Below are positions 11,839-22,163 of a stretch of DNA of 64,000 bases, one piece after another. Both the position numbers and the translations under genes were made by a program. The notes beneath the pieces are model-generated. The model searched no databases. It worked only from the letters and a program-made list of their open reading frames with translations, and was not told the origin of the DNA. The number at the start of each line of letters is the position of its first letter. Within the stretch, counting starts at the first letter, position 1. The stretch covers positions 62,001-126,000 of the forward strand of contig JAJVIQ010000009.1 of assembly GCA_022071965.1 (NCBI GenBank), given 5' to 3'. The stretch comes from Gammaproteobacteria bacterium. Lineage in GTDB: Bacteria > Pseudomonadota > Gammaproteobacteria > JAJPIJ01.

Positions 11839-13392
11839 ATGGGCGGAGTACGCGGGTGTGGATTGGCAGTATTCGCGCTGGCCTTGCTGATGACCACGAA
11901 GGTCGGCGCCGGGCAGGCGGCGGACGTGGTCTATGCGCACGGCGACGTGCGCGTGATGGACGCGGCGGGCGCGGCGCAGCCGGTGCGGCGCGGGATGGCG
12001 GTGCAGTCCGGGCAGACGCTCGTGACCGGGCAGGGCCGCCTGCAGATGCGCATGTCCGATGGCGGCTTCATCGCGCTGCAGCCGGACACGCAGTTCCGGA
12101 TCGACGAATACAACTACGCGGGCGCCGAGGACGGCAGCGAGCGCAGCTTCTTCAACCTCGTGAAGGGCGGGATCCGCTTCATCACCGGGGCGATCGGTCA
12201 CCGGAACAAGGAGAATTTCCGGATCAAGACGGCGGTGGCGACCATTGGCATCCGGGGCAGCGCAGGCCGCGCGAACTTCTGCGAGGGCGGCAGTTGTGGC
12301 GGATACCCCGACGGGCTGTACGTGACGGGCAATCAGGACACCCTGACCATGCAGAACGAGAAGGACAGCCAGGACATCGATCCGGGCCAGACCTTCTATA
12401 CGGGGTGCGCCGACTGCGACATCCACGAGGTCGACGCCGGGCCGAACGCCTACGCCGCGGTCACGCCCGGCGAGGGCGAACAGGAGGAGGACAACGAAGG
12501 AGAAGGGGAAGGCGCGTCCGGTGCCCCGGCCGAAGGCGGGTATGCCGCCGGTGACCAGCGCGATGCCGAGGGCGATCTGATCGGCTTGCCGGACAACCCC
12601 GTGATTCCGGTGCCGGAGAGCGGTGACCTCATCGCCTCGGTGGTCGGTGCCGGGAGCAGTTCCAGGCCGGAACTGGCCTTCCTGGTCGGCGTGGACAAGA
12701 ATCCTCCCACCGCGATCACCGGCGTCGAGAGCTCCAGCGGCGTGCTGCATTCCGCGGTGCTGGGCACGGCCACCGTCAAGGACTCCTATTCCAGCGCGAA
12801 CGGCGCACTGTTCCTGGCGCGCTGGGGTGGCGGCACCTACACCGACATCCAGGACGGGGTGAGCAGGACCGAGACGCTGAGCGGCGAGCAGGGACTGCAT
12901 TTCGCGTATGGCACCTCGGCAACTGTCTCGGAGTCGGCGTTGAGCTCGGGCGCTACGGCGTTCTACGACCTCGCCGGCTTCACCGCGCCGACACGGGCCA
13001 GCGGCAGCGGTGCGCCGGGTACGGTGACCGGCGGCACCCTTGCCGTCAACTTTTCGACCGAGCCGAGCGCGGAGCTTCTCGGGATGACGGTGCAACAGGG
13101 CGGCGCGACCTACAGTGTGAGCACCGGCCCGATGGACATCCTGTTGTTGTCGGCCTCCGGTGGCGGCGTGAATCCGATCTTCTCGGATATCGGCACCGCG
13201 GTCGGCACCGGGCGCACCGGCGCGTGCGCAAACGGCTGCGGCGTGGATGTCGCGGGATTCCTGAGCGGCTCGGCGAACTCCACGATAGGCACCATCCCTT
13301 CACACGCCGGGTTGACGTACACCATACGCGACGCCGATCCGCTGTCAGGCGCGGCAGGCTTCGAGTTCAACGGTGAGGTCTCGGCGCCCTAG
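11839..13392 (+). CDS. Secreted FecR-domain protein with C-terminal Gly/Ser/Thr-rich (probable beta-barrel) domain
   Basis: A 517-residue exported protein. The signal peptide is MGGVRGCGLAVFALALL, cleaved near GAGQAAD, with no lipobox. Residues about 30-150 form a FecR domain: VVYAHGDVRVM, FIALQPDTQFRIDEYNY, KTAVATIGIRGS. An acidic low-complexity linker (GEQEEDNEGEGEG) lies near residues 212-224. The C-terminal 250 residues are Gly/Ser/Thr-rich with strand-like alternation, ending GAAGFEFNGEVSAP, which recalls the eight-stranded TbpB-like barrel of Slam cargo. Cys pairs occur in FCEGGSC, GCADC and CANGC. No FecI sigma factor or membrane helix is present, so it is not an anti-sigma factor. It may be exported by the barrel protein upstream, which is inference. 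Confidence 0.68.
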   Translation: MGGVRGCGLAVFALALLMTTKVGAGQAADVVYAHGDVRVMDAAGAAQPVRRGMAVQSGQTLVTGQGRLQMRMSDGGFIALQPDTQFRIDEYNYAGAEDGSERSFFNLVKGGIRFITGAIGHRNKENFRIKTAVATIGIRGSAGRANFCEGGSCGGYPDGLYVTGNQDTLTMQNEKDSQDIDPGQTFYTGCADCDIHEVDAGPNAYAAVTPGEGEQEEDNEGEGEGASGAPAEGGYAAGDQRDAEGDLIGLPDNPVIPVPESGDLIASVVGAGSSSRPELAFLVGVDKNPPTAITGVESSSGVLHSAVLGTATVKDSYSSANGALFLARWGGGTYTDIQDGVSRTETLSGEQGLHFAYGTSATVSESALSSGATAFYDLAGFTAPTRASGSGAPGTVTGGTLAVNFSTEPSAELLGMTVQQGGATYSVSTGPMDILLLSASGGGVNPIFSDIGTAVGTGRTGACANGCGVDVAGFLSGSANSTIGTIPSHAGLTYTIRDADPLSGAAGFEFNGEVSAP

Positions 13393-13558
13393 CGCCGGCC
13401 TGGCTGCTGCCGGTGTCGCGGATCGCCTGTGAGGCGACCCGGTGTGGCGCCTGGTTTTGTGAATCAGTCGCCGCTACCTCGCGGCGCCGCCGGCAGAGTC
13501 GCGCCACCACCGGATCGATAATACGGCTCGACGCAAGGCCAACGAGGGGAGGTTCGAC

Positions 13559-14371
13559 ATGCAAACGACCAGCGGAAGCATGACTGCACGCGCCGCCCTG
13601 ATGGCCGCCGTGCTCGTGGCGGTGCCGGGAACGGCCGTGGCGGCGGATTCTGCGGGCCGGGTCGTATCCGTGACCGGTCAGGTGCAGGCAACGGGTGCGG
13701 ACGGCCAGGCGCGCGCCGTGCGCAAGAACGACATGGTCGGCGCCGGGGACACCCTGAGCACGAATGACGGGCGGGCGCAGATCCACTTTCGCGACGGCGG
13801 CGTCATCGCGCTGAAGCCGCGCACGGAGTTCCGCATCGACGCATACAACTATGCCGGCGGCGAAGACGGCAGCGAGCGCAGCTTCTTCAGCCTGCTGAAA
13901 GGCGGCTTCCGCGCCATCAGCGGCGCCATCGGCCACAGGAACCGGGAGGCCTATCGCGTGCAGACCGCGGTGGCCACGATCGGCATACGCGGCACCGCCT
14001 ACGAGGCGGATCTCTGCAACAACGACTGCGAGGGCAGGGAGAACGGCCTCCACGAGACCACCGACGACGGGACGACCAATCTTTCCAACCGGGCCGGATC
14101 GCTGGACGTGCCGGCGGGCAGGTCCGCCTACGTGAAGGACGAGAATACACCGCCCGTGCTGGTCGAGGAGAACGGCGGCGGCCCGCTGGATGAATTGGGT
14201 GAAAATCCGCTCGACGACCCGAACTTCAGGGCCGGCGAGAATCCCGTCGATTTCACGCCGCCGAAGATCGATCCGGTGCCGTCTCCGACGCCGGAGATCC
14301 CGCCACCGAGCGACGGCGGCGGGGTCATCACGCCGCCGACCGGCGGGCCATCGACCGCGCCGCTCAATTGA
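13559..14371 (+). CDS. Secreted FecR-domain protein, paralogue of the upstream gene
   Basis: A 270-residue protein with a signal peptide (cleavage near GTAVAADSAG) and strong ribosome site GGGGAGG. Residues about 30-150 are a FecR domain nearly matching that of the preceding gene: FRIDAYNYAGGEDGSERSFF, then GAIGHRNREAYRV and TAVATIGIRGTA. The rest is short and Pro-rich (DPVPSPTPEIPPPSDGGG), with no barrel domain, so it could be a wall- or partner-binding tail. LCNNDC mirrors the Cys pair of the paralogue. It ends 18 bp before the convergent purL stop. The paralogues share long blocks at DNA level too, pointing to tandem duplication followed by loss or gain of the C-terminal domain. Confidence 0.72.
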   Translation: MQTTSGSMTARAALMAAVLVAVPGTAVAADSAGRVVSVTGQVQATGADGQARAVRKNDMVGAGDTLSTNDGRAQIHFRDGGVIALKPRTEFRIDAYNYAGGEDGSERSFFSLLKGGFRAISGAIGHRNREAYRVQTAVATIGIRGTAYEADLCNNDCEGRENGLHETTDDGTTNLSNRAGSLDVPAGRSAYVKDENTPPVLVEENGGGPLDELGENPLDDPNFRAGENPVDFTPPKIDPVPSPTPEIPPPSDGGGVITPPTGGPSTAPLN

Positions 14372-14389
14372 CCCGGTAGCCTGCGGCGC

Positions 14390-17300
14390 TCAGGACTCGT
14401 CCACCCACGCCCGTGCGTTGCGGAACATCCGCAGCCACGGGCCTTCTGCCTGCCGCCAACCCGGGTCGATCCACGAGAACTGCCTGCGCAGGAACACGCG
14501 CTCCGGGTGCGGCATGAGTATGGTGACGCGGCCGTCGATATTGGTGAACGCCGTGATGCCCAGCGGCGAGCCGTTGGGATTGAAGGGGTAGGCCTCCGTC
14601 GGCGCACCGTGATTGTCGACATAGCGCATGGCCGCGAGTTTCGCATGCAATGCCTGCCGGGGTCCGCGCTCGTCGTTGTACAGGGCACGGCCCTCGCCGT
14701 GCGCGACCACGATCGGCAGCCGCGAGCCGGCCATGCCGGCGAAGAAGATCGAGGCGGTATCGAGGATCTCGACCATCACCAGACGCGCCTCGAACTGCTC
14801 GGAGCGATTGCGCACGAATCGGGGCCAATGCCCGGCGCCGGGCACCAGGGAGTCGAGCTGCGAGAGCATCTGGCAGCCGTTGCAGACACCCAGGGCGAAA
14901 CGATCGCCGCGGTCGAGAAAGGCTGCAAACTCCTCGCGCGCACGCGCGTTGTAGAGGATGGACTTCGCCCAGCCGCCGCCCGCCCCGAGCACGTCGCCGT
15001 AGGAGAACCCGCCGCCGGCCGCCAGGCCTCTGAAATCGCGCAGCCGCACGCGGTCGTCCAGGATGTCGCTCATGTGCACATCCACCGCGGCGAAACCCGC
15101 CAGGTCGAAGGCGGCGGCCATCTCGTTGTGACCGTTGACCCCCTGCTCGCGCAGGATGGCCACGCGCGGCCGCGCCTTGCCGATCACCGCCGGCGCGCTG
15201 TCGACGCTGAAGGTCGCCATGACGCTCAGGCCGGGATCCTCGCGGTCCAATAGCGCATCGAACTCCTGCCGCGCGCAGTCGGGGTGGTCTCGCAGCGCCC
15301 GCAACCGGTAGCCGGTCTGCGACCAGAGGCGGTGCAGCGCCGGCACGTCCGAGCAGTAGACCTCGCTGTCGCGGTGCCGGATCCGCAGGGCGAGATCCTC
15401 CCCGGGCGCGCCGATCGGGTGCACGCATTCGCCGAGGCCGACGGCGGCGAACTGCGCGCGCACCTCGTCGCCATGCGCGCGGCGTACCTGCACGACCGCG
15501 CCAAGTTCCTCATTGAACAGGGCCGACATGACGTCGCCGCCGACCGCGTCGAGGTCCAGCGTCACGCCGGTGCGCCCGGCGAAGGCCATCTCCGCTATGG
15601 TCGTGAACAGGCCGCCGTCGGAGCGGTCGTGATAGGCGAGCAGCAGGCCCGCCTCGTTCAGGACCTGCACGGTGGTGAAGAAATGCCGCAGATCCTGCGG
15701 CGCCTCGAGGTCCGGCGCCTCGGCGCCGAGCTGGCCGTAGACCTGCGCCAGGCAGGAGCCGCCGAGCCGGCCGCGGCCGCGGGCCAGGTCGATGAGCAGC
15801 AGCTCGGTCTCGCCGCAGTCCGCGCGCAATTGCGGCGTGAGGGTCTGCCTGACGTCGACCACCGGCGCGAACGCCGAGACGATGAGCGACATCGGCGCCA
15901 CCACCCGGTGCTCGCCGCGCTCGTCCTTCCACACCGTCTTCATCGACAACGAATCCTTGCCGACCGGCACGGCGATGCCGAGGGCGGGACAGAGCTCCAT
16001 GCCGACGGCGCGTACGGCATCGAACAGGGCGGCATCCTCGTCGCCGTGCCCGCAGGCCGCCATCCAGTTCGCCGAGAGCACGATGTCGGACAGCTGCATG
16101 ATGCGCGCCGCCGCGACATTCGTGATCGCCTCGCCGATCGCCAGCCGTGCGGAGGCCGCCGCGTCGATGAGAGCGACCGGCGTGCGCTCGCCCATCGCCA
16201 TCGCCTCGCCGGTGATGTCGCGATAGCCGCTGGCGGTGACCGCGCAGTCGGCGACCGGGACCTGCCATGGCCCGACCATCTGGTCGCGCGCCGTCAGGCC
16301 GCCGACGGTGCGATCGCCGATGGTGATGAGGAAGCCCTTGTCGCCCACGGTCGGCAGGCTCAGCACCCGCTCGATCGCCTCCGCGAGCCCCGCGGCGGGC
16401 AGATCGAGCGCGCGCGCCGCGGGCGCCGGCCGTATCGCCGTGCGATGCATGCGCGGCGGCTTGCCGAACAGCACGTTCATGGGCATGTCGACCGGGGTGC
16501 CGCCGAGCAGACGATCCGTCAACCGCAGCCGCTGTTCGACGGTGGCGTTGCCCAGCACGGCGAACGGGCAGCGCTCGCGCGCGCAGATCGCGCCGAAACG
16601 CTCCAGATCGCCGGGGCCGATCGCCAGCACGTAGCGCTCCTGGGCCTCGTTGCACCAGATCGCCAGCGGCGACATCCCCGGCTCGACGTTCGGGATCTCA
16701 CGCAGCTCGAGCTGACCTCCGCGGCGGGCGCCGTGCAGCAGCTCCGGCACGGCATTGGACAGGCCGCCCGCCCCCACGTCGTGGATGGAGAGTATCGGGT
16801 TCGCATCGCCGAGGGCGATGCACGTGTCGATGACCTCCTGGCAGCGACGCTCCATCTCGGCGTTGTCGCGCTGCACGGAGGCGAAGTCGAGGTGCTCCTG
16901 GCCGGCGCCGCTCGCGACCGAGGAGGCCGCGCCGCCGCCCAGCCCGATCTGCATCGCCGGGCCGCCGAGCACGATGATGAGCGCGCCGGCCGGCATGCCG
17001 CGTTTCTCGATGTGAGCCACGCGTATGTTGCCCACTCCTCCGGCGATCATGATGGGCTTGTGATAGCCGCGCACCTCTCCGTCGACCTGCTGCTCGTAGG
17101 TACGGAAGTAACCGCCGAGAGCGGGCCTGCCGAACTCGTTGTTGAAGGCCGCGGCGCCGATCGGGCCCTCGAGCATGATCGACAAAGCCGAGGCCATCCG
17201 CGCCGGCCTGCCGTGCTCCCGCTCCCAGGGCTGCGGCAGCCCGGGGATGCGCAGGTTCGAGACCGAGAAGCCGGTCAGGCCCGCCTTCGGCCGCGCACCG

Positions 17301-18331
17301 GTGCCGGTGGCGCCCTCGTCGCGGATCTCCCCGCCGGCGCCGGTCGCCGCGCCCGGGTAGGGGGAGATGGCGGTCGGGTGATTGTGGGTCTCGACCTTCA
17401 TGACGATGTGCACGTCCTCGGCATGATGGCGGTATACGCCGGTGGCGGGATCGCGCAGCCAGCGGTGTCCGGGGTAGCCGCGCGCGACGGCGGCGTTGTC
17501 CTTGTAGGCCACGAGCACCTTGCCCGGATGCAGCTCGTGGGTGTTGCGGATCATCTGGAACAGCGAGCGTTGCTGCTCCTCGCCGTCGACGGTCCAGCCC
17601 GCGTTGAAGATCTTGTGCCGGCAGTGCTCGGAATTGGCCTGCGCGAACATCATCAGCTCGACGTCGGTCGGATTGCGCCGCATCGCTGCGAAGCTCTCGA
17701 ACAGGTAGTCGATCTCCTCCGCGGAGAGCGCCAGCCCCAGGTCGCGGTTGGCCTCGAGCAGCGCGGCGCGGCCCGCCCCGAGCACGTCCACGTGCGCGAG
17801 CGGGGCGGGCGCGGTGTGCGCGAACAGCCGGCCGGCCTCCCCGGGGTCCGTGAACACCGACTCCGTCATCGGGTCGTGCAGCGCGCGCTTGAGACCGGCG
17901 AGGGTCGTGTCATCAGGTGCGGCGGCCGCGTCGATCTGCAACTGCCAGCGCGTGCCGCGTTCCAGGCGTCGTATCTTGGACAGTCCGCAGTTGCGGGCGA
18001 TATCCGTCGCCTTGCTCGACCATGGCGAGACCGTGCCGAAGCGCGGGGTCGTGTGGATGCAGAGCAGCGGGGCGCTTTCGGCATCGGCCGCCGGGGCGCC
18101 ATAATTCAGCAGCGAGTCGAGCCGCGCGCGGTCCTCGGCATCGAACTCCTCCGCGATGTCGATGAAGTGCATGAAACGCGCGCTCAGCCCGCGCACCCCC
18201 GGGTGCAGGACGCGCAGCTCGTTCAGGCGCCTGGCGAGGCGAAAGTCCGAGAGCGCGGAGGGGCCGTTCAGGGCGAGCATGACGGGCGAGTCGGCGGCTG
18301 CGGCGATGTCGGAAAAAGAGCGCGTGATCAT
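14390..18331 (-). CDS. purL: Phosphoribosylformylglycinamidine synthase (large, single-chain PurL)
   Basis: Catalyses the ATP- and glutamine-dependent conversion of FGAR to FGAM in purine synthesis. About 1313 residues match the large gammaproteobacterial form. The N-terminal domain begins [14 protein letters not shown]; the AIR-synthase-like halves carry [17 protein letters not shown]-type sequence (here [20 protein letters not shown]) and GVGNIRVAH. The C-terminal glutaminase holds the nucleophile Cys in GVCNGCQML, with HGEGRA and PHPERVF. The start is uncertain: ATG at 18331 fits the family better, while ATG at 18367 gives 12 more residues, and neither has a good ribosome site. The upstream neighbour at 18403 is divergent and the downstream FecR gene is convergent. 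Confidence 0.95.
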   Translation of the reverse strand: MITRSFSDIAAAADSPVMLALNGPSALSDFRLARRLNELRVLHPGVRGLSARFMHFIDIAEEFDAEDRARLDSLLNYGAPAADAESAPLLCIHTTPRFGTVSPWSSKATDIARNCGLSKIRRLERGTRWQLQIDAAAAPDDTTLAGLKRALHDPMTESVFTDPGEAGRLFAHTAPAPLAHVDVLGAGRAALLEANRDLGLALSAEEIDYLFESFAAMRRNPTDVELMMFAQANSEHCRHKIFNAGWTVDGEEQQRSLFQMIRNTHELHPGKVLVAYKDNAAVARGYPGHRWLRDPATGVYRHHAEDVHIVMKVETHNHPTAISPYPGAATGAGGEIRDEGATGTGARPKAGLTGFSVSNLRIPGLPQPWEREHGRPARMASALSIMLEGPIGAAAFNNEFGRPALGGYFRTYEQQVDGEVRGYHKPIMIAGGVGNIRVAHIEKRGMPAGALIIVLGGPAMQIGLGGGAASSVASGAGQEHLDFASVQRDNAEMERRCQEVIDTCIALGDANPILSIHDVGAGGLSNAVPELLHGARRGGQLELREIPNVEPGMSPLAIWCNEAQERYVLAIGPGDLERFGAICARERCPFAVLGNATVEQRLRLTDRLLGGTPVDMPMNVLFGKPPRMHRTAIRPAPAARALDLPAAGLAEAIERVLSLPTVGDKGFLITIGDRTVGGLTARDQMVGPWQVPVADCAVTASGYRDITGEAMAMGERTPVALIDAAASARLAIGEAITNVAAARIMQLSDIVLSANWMAACGHGDEDAALFDAVRAVGMELCPALGIAVPVGKDSLSMKTVWKDERGEHRVVAPMSLIVSAFAPVVDVRQTLTPQLRADCGETELLLIDLARGRGRLGGSCLAQVYGQLGAEAPDLEAPQDLRHFFTTVQVLNEAGLLLAYHDRSDGGLFTTIAEMAFAGRTGVTLDLDAVGGDVMSALFNEELGAVVQVRRAHGDEVRAQFAAVGLGECVHPIGAPGEDLALRIRHRDSEVYCSDVPALHRLWSQTGYRLRALRDHPDCARQEFDALLDREDPGLSVMATFSVDSAPAVIGKARPRVAILREQGVNGHNEMAAAFDLAGFAAVDVHMSDILDDRVRLRDFRGLAAGGGFSYGDVLGAGGGWAKSILYNARAREEFAAFLDRGDRFALGVCNGCQMLSQLDSLVPGAGHWPRFVRNRSEQFEARLVMVEILDTASIFFAGMAGSRLPIVVAHGEGRALYNDERGPRQALHAKLAAMRYVDNHGAPTEAYPFNPNGSPLGITAFTNIDGRVTILMPHPERVFLRRQFSWIDPGWRQAEGPWLRMFRNARAWVDES

Positions 18332-18402
18332 ACTGGAAACGGCTGCGAATTGGGGGTCGCCGGCCATCTCGGCCGGCGCATATCGCGCGGAGGAGGGTTT
18401 GC

Positions 18403-19767
18403 ATGGCTGACATGAAGATACTGACGCTGGCGGCGGGTTTGCTGGTGTGCCCCGCGCTCGTCGACGCGTGCTGCGGTCTGTACGTCGCCGGGTCCGAGGC
18501 GAATCTTTACAACCGCGGCTCCCGCGTCGTCCTGGCCCGCGACGGCTCGCGCACGGTCATGACCATCGTCAACGATTACAGGGGTGAGCCGACCGAATTC
18601 GCGATGCTTGTTCCGGTCCCGGCGGCGGTGGAGCGCGAGCAGATCCATCTCGGGGACCCCGCGCCCCTCGACCATCTCGATGCCTACACCGCCGCACGCC
18701 TCCACGAGCAGTTCGATCCGGATCCCTGCGGGATGATACGCAAGGAACCGGCCGGCCAGGCGAGGACCGCCGCGGCTGCGCTCGGCGACCGGCGCGAGCG
18801 GACCCTGGGCGTGCGCATCGAGGCGCGATACGCGATCGGTGAATACGAGATCGTCATGCTCGACGCGGAGCAGAATGCCGGTCTCGGCACGTGGCTGGGG
18901 GAGGAGGGGTACGTGCTGAGCGACGGCGCGGCGGCCATGCTGGCGGGCCATGTCCGGCAAGGCATGCATTTCTTCCTCGTGAAGGCGACGTTGCGCGAAC
19001 GAACCGGGTCGGACTACGACACGCTCCGGCCGCTGCAGGTGGCCTTCGAGTCGGCCGAACTCCCGCTGCCGATCCGGCTGGGCGCGTCGAACGCCGACGG
19101 ACCTCAGGACCTGGTCATATACGCATTGACGCGCGGCGGGCGGATCGAGGCCGCCAATTATCCGACCGTCACGATGCCGACGGACGTCGAGATCCCCGTC
19201 TTCGTCAAGGACGACCCGGCGCGGTTCTACGCCGCGGTCGTGGACGCACAGGTCGCGCGCGCGGCCGCCGATATGGTCTTCCTCGAATATGCCGGAGACC
19301 TCAACGGCTGCGATCCCTGCACCGCCGCTCCGCTGGTCGATGAGGAGCTGCGCGCGCTCGGCGTGTTCTGGGAGCTGAACGAAACGGAGCCGCAAGGCGT
19401 GTTCAGCCCGGACAATCCGGAGAGATCCATTACCCTGCCGCACGCCCGCAACGTGTTCGTGACCCGGCTGCGACTACGCGGGGGCGCCGGGACTTTTCCG
19501 GAGGATCTGGTCCTGCGCGAGACGGCGGATCGCGCATCGTTCCAGACCCGCTACCTGCTTCGGCATGCCTGGGAGGGCAATACGGTCTGCGAGGCGGCGC
19601 GGATCTACCAGGCCGGCCTGCCGGGGCGCAGCGAACGTCAGGCGCAGGCGCTGGCCGACCTGACCGGCGAGGAGATCGATCGGATCCGCGCGCGGATGGG
19701 GCTTGAAGTTCCCGGGCCGGCCGCGCCTCCGGTGGAAAAATGGTGGGGCAGGATCTGGAGGGATTAG
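18403..19767 (+). CDS. DUF2330 domain protein, exported
   Basis: A 454-residue protein with a hydrophobic signal ([18 protein letters not shown]) followed by [15 protein letters not shown] and [32 protein letters not shown]. These blocks define the DUF2330 family of bacterial secreted or membrane-associated proteins of unknown function. Good spacing from GGAGGAGGG supports the ATG at 18403; an internal ATG at 18412 is possible. A further Cys pair appears in NGCDPC. It lacks an evident C-terminal membrane helix and ends with [11 protein letters not shown]. It is transcribed away from purL and lies 94 bp before terC. No function can be assigned. Confidence 0.85.
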   Translation: MADMKILTLAAGLLVCPALVDACCGLYVAGSEANLYNRGSRVVLARDGSRTVMTIVNDYRGEPTEFAMLVPVPAAVEREQIHLGDPAPLDHLDAYTAARLHEQFDPDPCGMIRKEPAGQARTAAAALGDRRERTLGVRIEARYAIGEYEIVMLDAEQNAGLGTWLGEEGYVLSDGAAAMLAGHVRQGMHFFLVKATLRERTGSDYDTLRPLQVAFESAELPLPIRLGASNADGPQDLVIYALTRGGRIEAANYPTVTMPTDVEIPVFVKDDPARFYAAVVDAQVARAAADMVFLEYAGDLNGCDPCTAAPLVDEELRALGVFWELNETEPQGVFSPDNPERSITLPHARNVFVTRLRLRGGAGTFPEDLVLRETADRASFQTRYLLRHAWEGNTVCEAARIYQAGLPGRSERQAQALADLTGEEIDRIRARMGLEVPGPAAPPVEKWWGRIWRD

Positions 19768-19861
19768 CGGCCGGGGCGGGTCTCGCCTATCATCTGCCGC
19801 CGCCCGGCGCCGCCACAGGTGCCGGCCACGAACGCCCCGCACACACTACCGGAGAGATCGC

Positions 19862-20611
19862 ATGATCGAGTTGCTGACCGACCCGCAGGCCTGGATCGCC
19901 TTCTTCATGCTCACGGCGCTGGAGCTCGTCCTCGGCATCGACAATGTCATCTTCATCTCGATACTGGTGGACAAGCTGCCCCGGGCGCAGCGGACGATGG
20001 CGCGCCGCATCGGCCTGCTGCTGGCGATGTTCATGCGCCTCGGGTTGCTGATGGTGCTCGCCTGGATCGCCGGTCTCACCGTCACGGTGTTCGCCGCCCT
20101 CGGCAACGAGTTCAGCGGCCGCGATCTCATCCTGCTGTTCGGCGGGGTGTTCCTGGTCTGGAAGAGCACGAGGGAGGTCCATCAGCTGCTGGAGGGCGAG
20201 GAGGGACATGAATCCAGTGCGGTGAAGGCGACGTTCATGGCGATCATTCTTCAGATCATCATCATCGACATCATCTTCTCCCTGGACTCCATCATCACCG
20301 CGGTCGGGATGGTCGATGAGGTGGAGGTGATGATGGCCGCCGTGGTGGTATCCGTGGCGCTGATGATGGCGTTCTCCGGCGTTATCGGCGAGGTCGTGTC
20401 GCGTCATCCCACGATCAAGATGCTCGCACTGTCGTTCCTGATGGTGGTGGGCGTCATGCTCATCGCCGAGGGCTTCGGCCACCACGTGCCCAAGGGCTAC
20501 ATCTATTTCGCGATGGCATTCTCGGTGGCGGTGGAGACGCTCAACATCCGCGTGCGCAGGCGCGCCACCGTGCCCGTGCACCTGCACGAGCCTTACACCG
20601 CCAAAGAGTAA
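19862..20611 (+). CDS. TerC-family integral membrane protein
   Basis: A 249-residue membrane protein starting at the ATG after GGAGAGATCGC. The TerC family signature LELVLGIDNVIFISIL sits at residues 18-33, and the second acidic membrane motif IIIIDIIFSLDSIITAVG lies near 135-152, with about seven helices overall. TerC-type proteins are linked to metal (manganese) export and loading of exported metalloproteins, and to tellurite resistance in plasmid operons. No tellurite-resistance genes are nearby, so a housekeeping metal role is more likely. A short inverted repeat CCGCGAT-TCAG-ATCGCGG at 20658-20675 lies in the convergent gap after the gene, without a T-tract. Confidence 0.93.
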   Translation: MIELLTDPQAWIAFFMLTALELVLGIDNVIFISILVDKLPRAQRTMARRIGLLLAMFMRLGLLMVLAWIAGLTVTVFAALGNEFSGRDLILLFGGVFLVWKSTREVHQLLEGEEGHESSAVKATFMAIILQIIIIDIIFSLDSIITAVGMVDEVEVMMAAVVVSVALMMAFSGVIGEVVSRHPTIKMLALSFLMVVGVMLIAEGFGHHVPKGYIYFAMAFSVAVETLNIRVRRRATVPVHLHEPYTAKE

Positions 20612-20754
20612 GGCGCGCCGGCCCCGCGACCGGAACGGCGCGCGCTGACTCGGAGTTCCGCGATTCAGATCGCGGGCGCCGGGGAGTGCGGTCGGGGAAG
20701 AGGCCGGCGAGTGCGGCCAGGCGCGCGCCGGCGCGACGGGCCGAGACGGCGATC

Positions 20755-21282
20755 TCAGTCCTCGTGCGCGAACAGCGCCGTCCAGAAGATCCCGCAGCCG
20801 CCACCGCGGCGGGTGGCGAGCGCGACGCCGATGTCCACGGCATCGGCAGACAGCATGTTCTCACGGTGTCCCGCGCTGCTCATCCAGCTGGCGACGATGC
20901 GCCGTGGGGTGTCCTGTCCGCAGCCGATGTTCTCGGCCACGTAGCGCCAGCGATAACCCTCGCGCGCGACGCGTTCGTCGGGCCCGCTGCCGTCGGAACC
21001 CCGGTGAGCAAGGAAATCGCCGCCGGCCATGTCGATGCTGTGGCTCGCGGCCGCGTCCGCCAGCCGCGGATCCGGGGTCAGGGGCGGCAGGCCCTGACGG
21101 GAACGCTCACCGTTGATGATGTCGATGACCTCCTGCTCGACGGGCGCGATCGCCAGCGGCCGGGTGGTGCGCGACTCGACCACCTGGCTGCGGGCGCCGT
21201 CGTACTCTGCCCACGCGGGAGGACTGGCGGCGACCGCCGCCAGCGAGGCGGCGCAGGCGAGTGCCGGGAGGCCGACCCGCAT
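20755..21282 (-). CDS. CAP (SCP/PR-1-like) domain extracellular protein
   Basis: The ATG at 21282 gives a 175-residue exported protein with signal peptide MRVGLPALACAASLAAVAA (cleavage near AWAEYDG). The CAP domain follows: VIDIINGERSRQGLPPL, LADAAASHSIDMA, FLAHRGSDGSGPDERVA, YVAENIGCG, SWMSSAGHRENML and GCGIFWTALFA. The conserved His, Glu and His positions of the CAP cavity are present. Bacterial CAP proteins are secreted, often cell-wall or matrix associated, with poorly known activity. It is the last gene of a three-gene leftward operon, 17 bp after the secretin-domain gene. The frame stays open upstream into that gene, but the signal peptide fixes the start. Confidence 0.9.
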   Translation of the reverse strand: MRVGLPALACAASLAAVAASPPAWAEYDGARSQVVESRTTRPLAIAPVEQEVIDIINGERSRQGLPPLTPDPRLADAAASHSIDMAGGDFLAHRGSDGSGPDERVAREGYRWRYVAENIGCGQDTPRRIVASWMSSAGHRENMLSADAVDIGVALATRRGGGCGIFWTALFAHED

Positions 21283-21299
21283 GCCGTGTGCTCCCGCCC

Positions 21300-22163
21300 T
21301 CAGCGGACCTCCTCGACCTTCACCCAGATGCCGCGCGTCTCCCCGCCGCGCTGGCGCGTGCTGGTGAGATTGACGTTGTCGGCGCGCTCGAAGTCCTCGT
21401 TGGATCCGCCGACGCGGATCCACTCGCCCAGCCGCCCGCTCACCTGCGTCTGCGCCTGCTGCCGGTCGATGGTGTACTCGCCGCGCTCGTCGAAGCGATC
21501 GAGCTGCGGGGCGATATCGAGGGTCACCTGGCTGCCGCTCACGCGCGGGACAACATAGAAGCCGCGATTGGCGTCCTGGTACTGGATGCTCTCCTGGACG
21601 CTGGTTCCGCCTGGCCCCACATACACGTCGCGCGTGGGCACGGGCAGCGATTCGCCGGTCTGGATCCACGCCGGCTGTCCCTCGAGCGCCGTCACGAAGT
21701 GCGAGTTGTAGCTGTCGGCGCTGCCGCGCGTGCTGTAGGTGCGGTACTGCACGCTGCCGTCTTCGTTGCCGATGCCGACGGTGGCGCCACCGCGGCCGGC
21801 ATCCGGCAGGCGGGCGCGCACGTCGCCGACGCGGCCGGTCGCCGAGATGGCGTCCTGGCGGGCCTCGAGGCTGTCGGCCACGTCCTGGCGCACGGTGATG
21901 CGCAGCTGGCGCGGCGCCCGATCGATGCTCGCGAGCACGCCCCTGAGCTGCTCGATGTTCTCGGGCGTGGACTTGATGATGAGCTGGTTGTTCATGCCGG
22001 TGACGGTCCCGCCCGGCGCCACCAGCGGTTCGAGCGCCGGTACGACGTCGCTCACCAGGGCGTGCCGCAGCGGGATCACCTCCATGATCATGTCCTCCTG
22101 CGCCTGCGCGCAGGCGGTCGCTGCCAGCAGCAGCGCGACCAGCGGCGCGCACGGCGATCTCAC
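21300..22163 (-). CDS. Secretin short-domain (NolW/STN-like) periplasmic protein
   Basis: Starts at GTG 22163, overlapping the stop of the upstream gene (GTGA), with GGAGG eight bases before. The 287-residue product has a signal peptide (PLVALLLAATACAQAQ), possibly with a lipobox-like ATAC. Its N-terminal domain, EVIPLRHALVSDVVPALEPL then MNNQLIIKSTPENIEQLRGVL, is the ring-forming secretin N1/NolW type. The C-terminal part, GFYVVPRVSGSQVTLDIAP, looks like the start of a secretin-type beta domain. It is far shorter than a pore-forming secretin, so it is not a secretion channel by itself. It is co-operonic with a DUF7931 gene upstream and a CAP gene downstream. Function unknown. Confidence 0.72.
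   Translation of the reverse strand: MRSPCAPLVALLLAATACAQAQEDMIMEVIPLRHALVSDVVPALEPLVAPGGTVTGMNNQLIIKSTPENIEQLRGVLASIDRAPRQLRITVRQDVADSLEARQDAISATGRVGDVRARLPDAGRGGATVGIGNEDGSVQYRTYSTRGSADSYNSHFVTALEGQPAWIQTGESLPVPTRDVYVGPGGTSVQESIQYQDANRGFYVVPRVSGSQVTLDIAPQLDRFDERGEYTIDRQQAQTQVSGRLGEWIRVGGSNEDFERADNVNLTSTRQRGGETRGIWVKVEEVR

Noticed and set aside
13393-13558. Intrinsic terminator between the two FecR genes (AGGCG...CGCCTGGTTTT)
   Set aside because: The stem is only about five base pairs and competes with another nearby pairing, so it is too weak to list.
11839-14371. FecR genes as FecIR-type anti-sigma signalling
   Set aside because: Both proteins have cleavable signal peptides and no cytoplasmic anti-sigma domain or inner-membrane helix, and no sigma factor gene or TonB receptor is adjacent.
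15284-18415. A 1043-codon rightward frame opposite purL, and similar long antisense frames at 972-3632, 10075-11466, 43523-47236 and 52923-54446
   Set aside because: They mirror strongly coding genes in a GC-rich genome with few stop codons on the opposite strand, have Arg/His/Ala/Gly-rich content and no recognisable domain.
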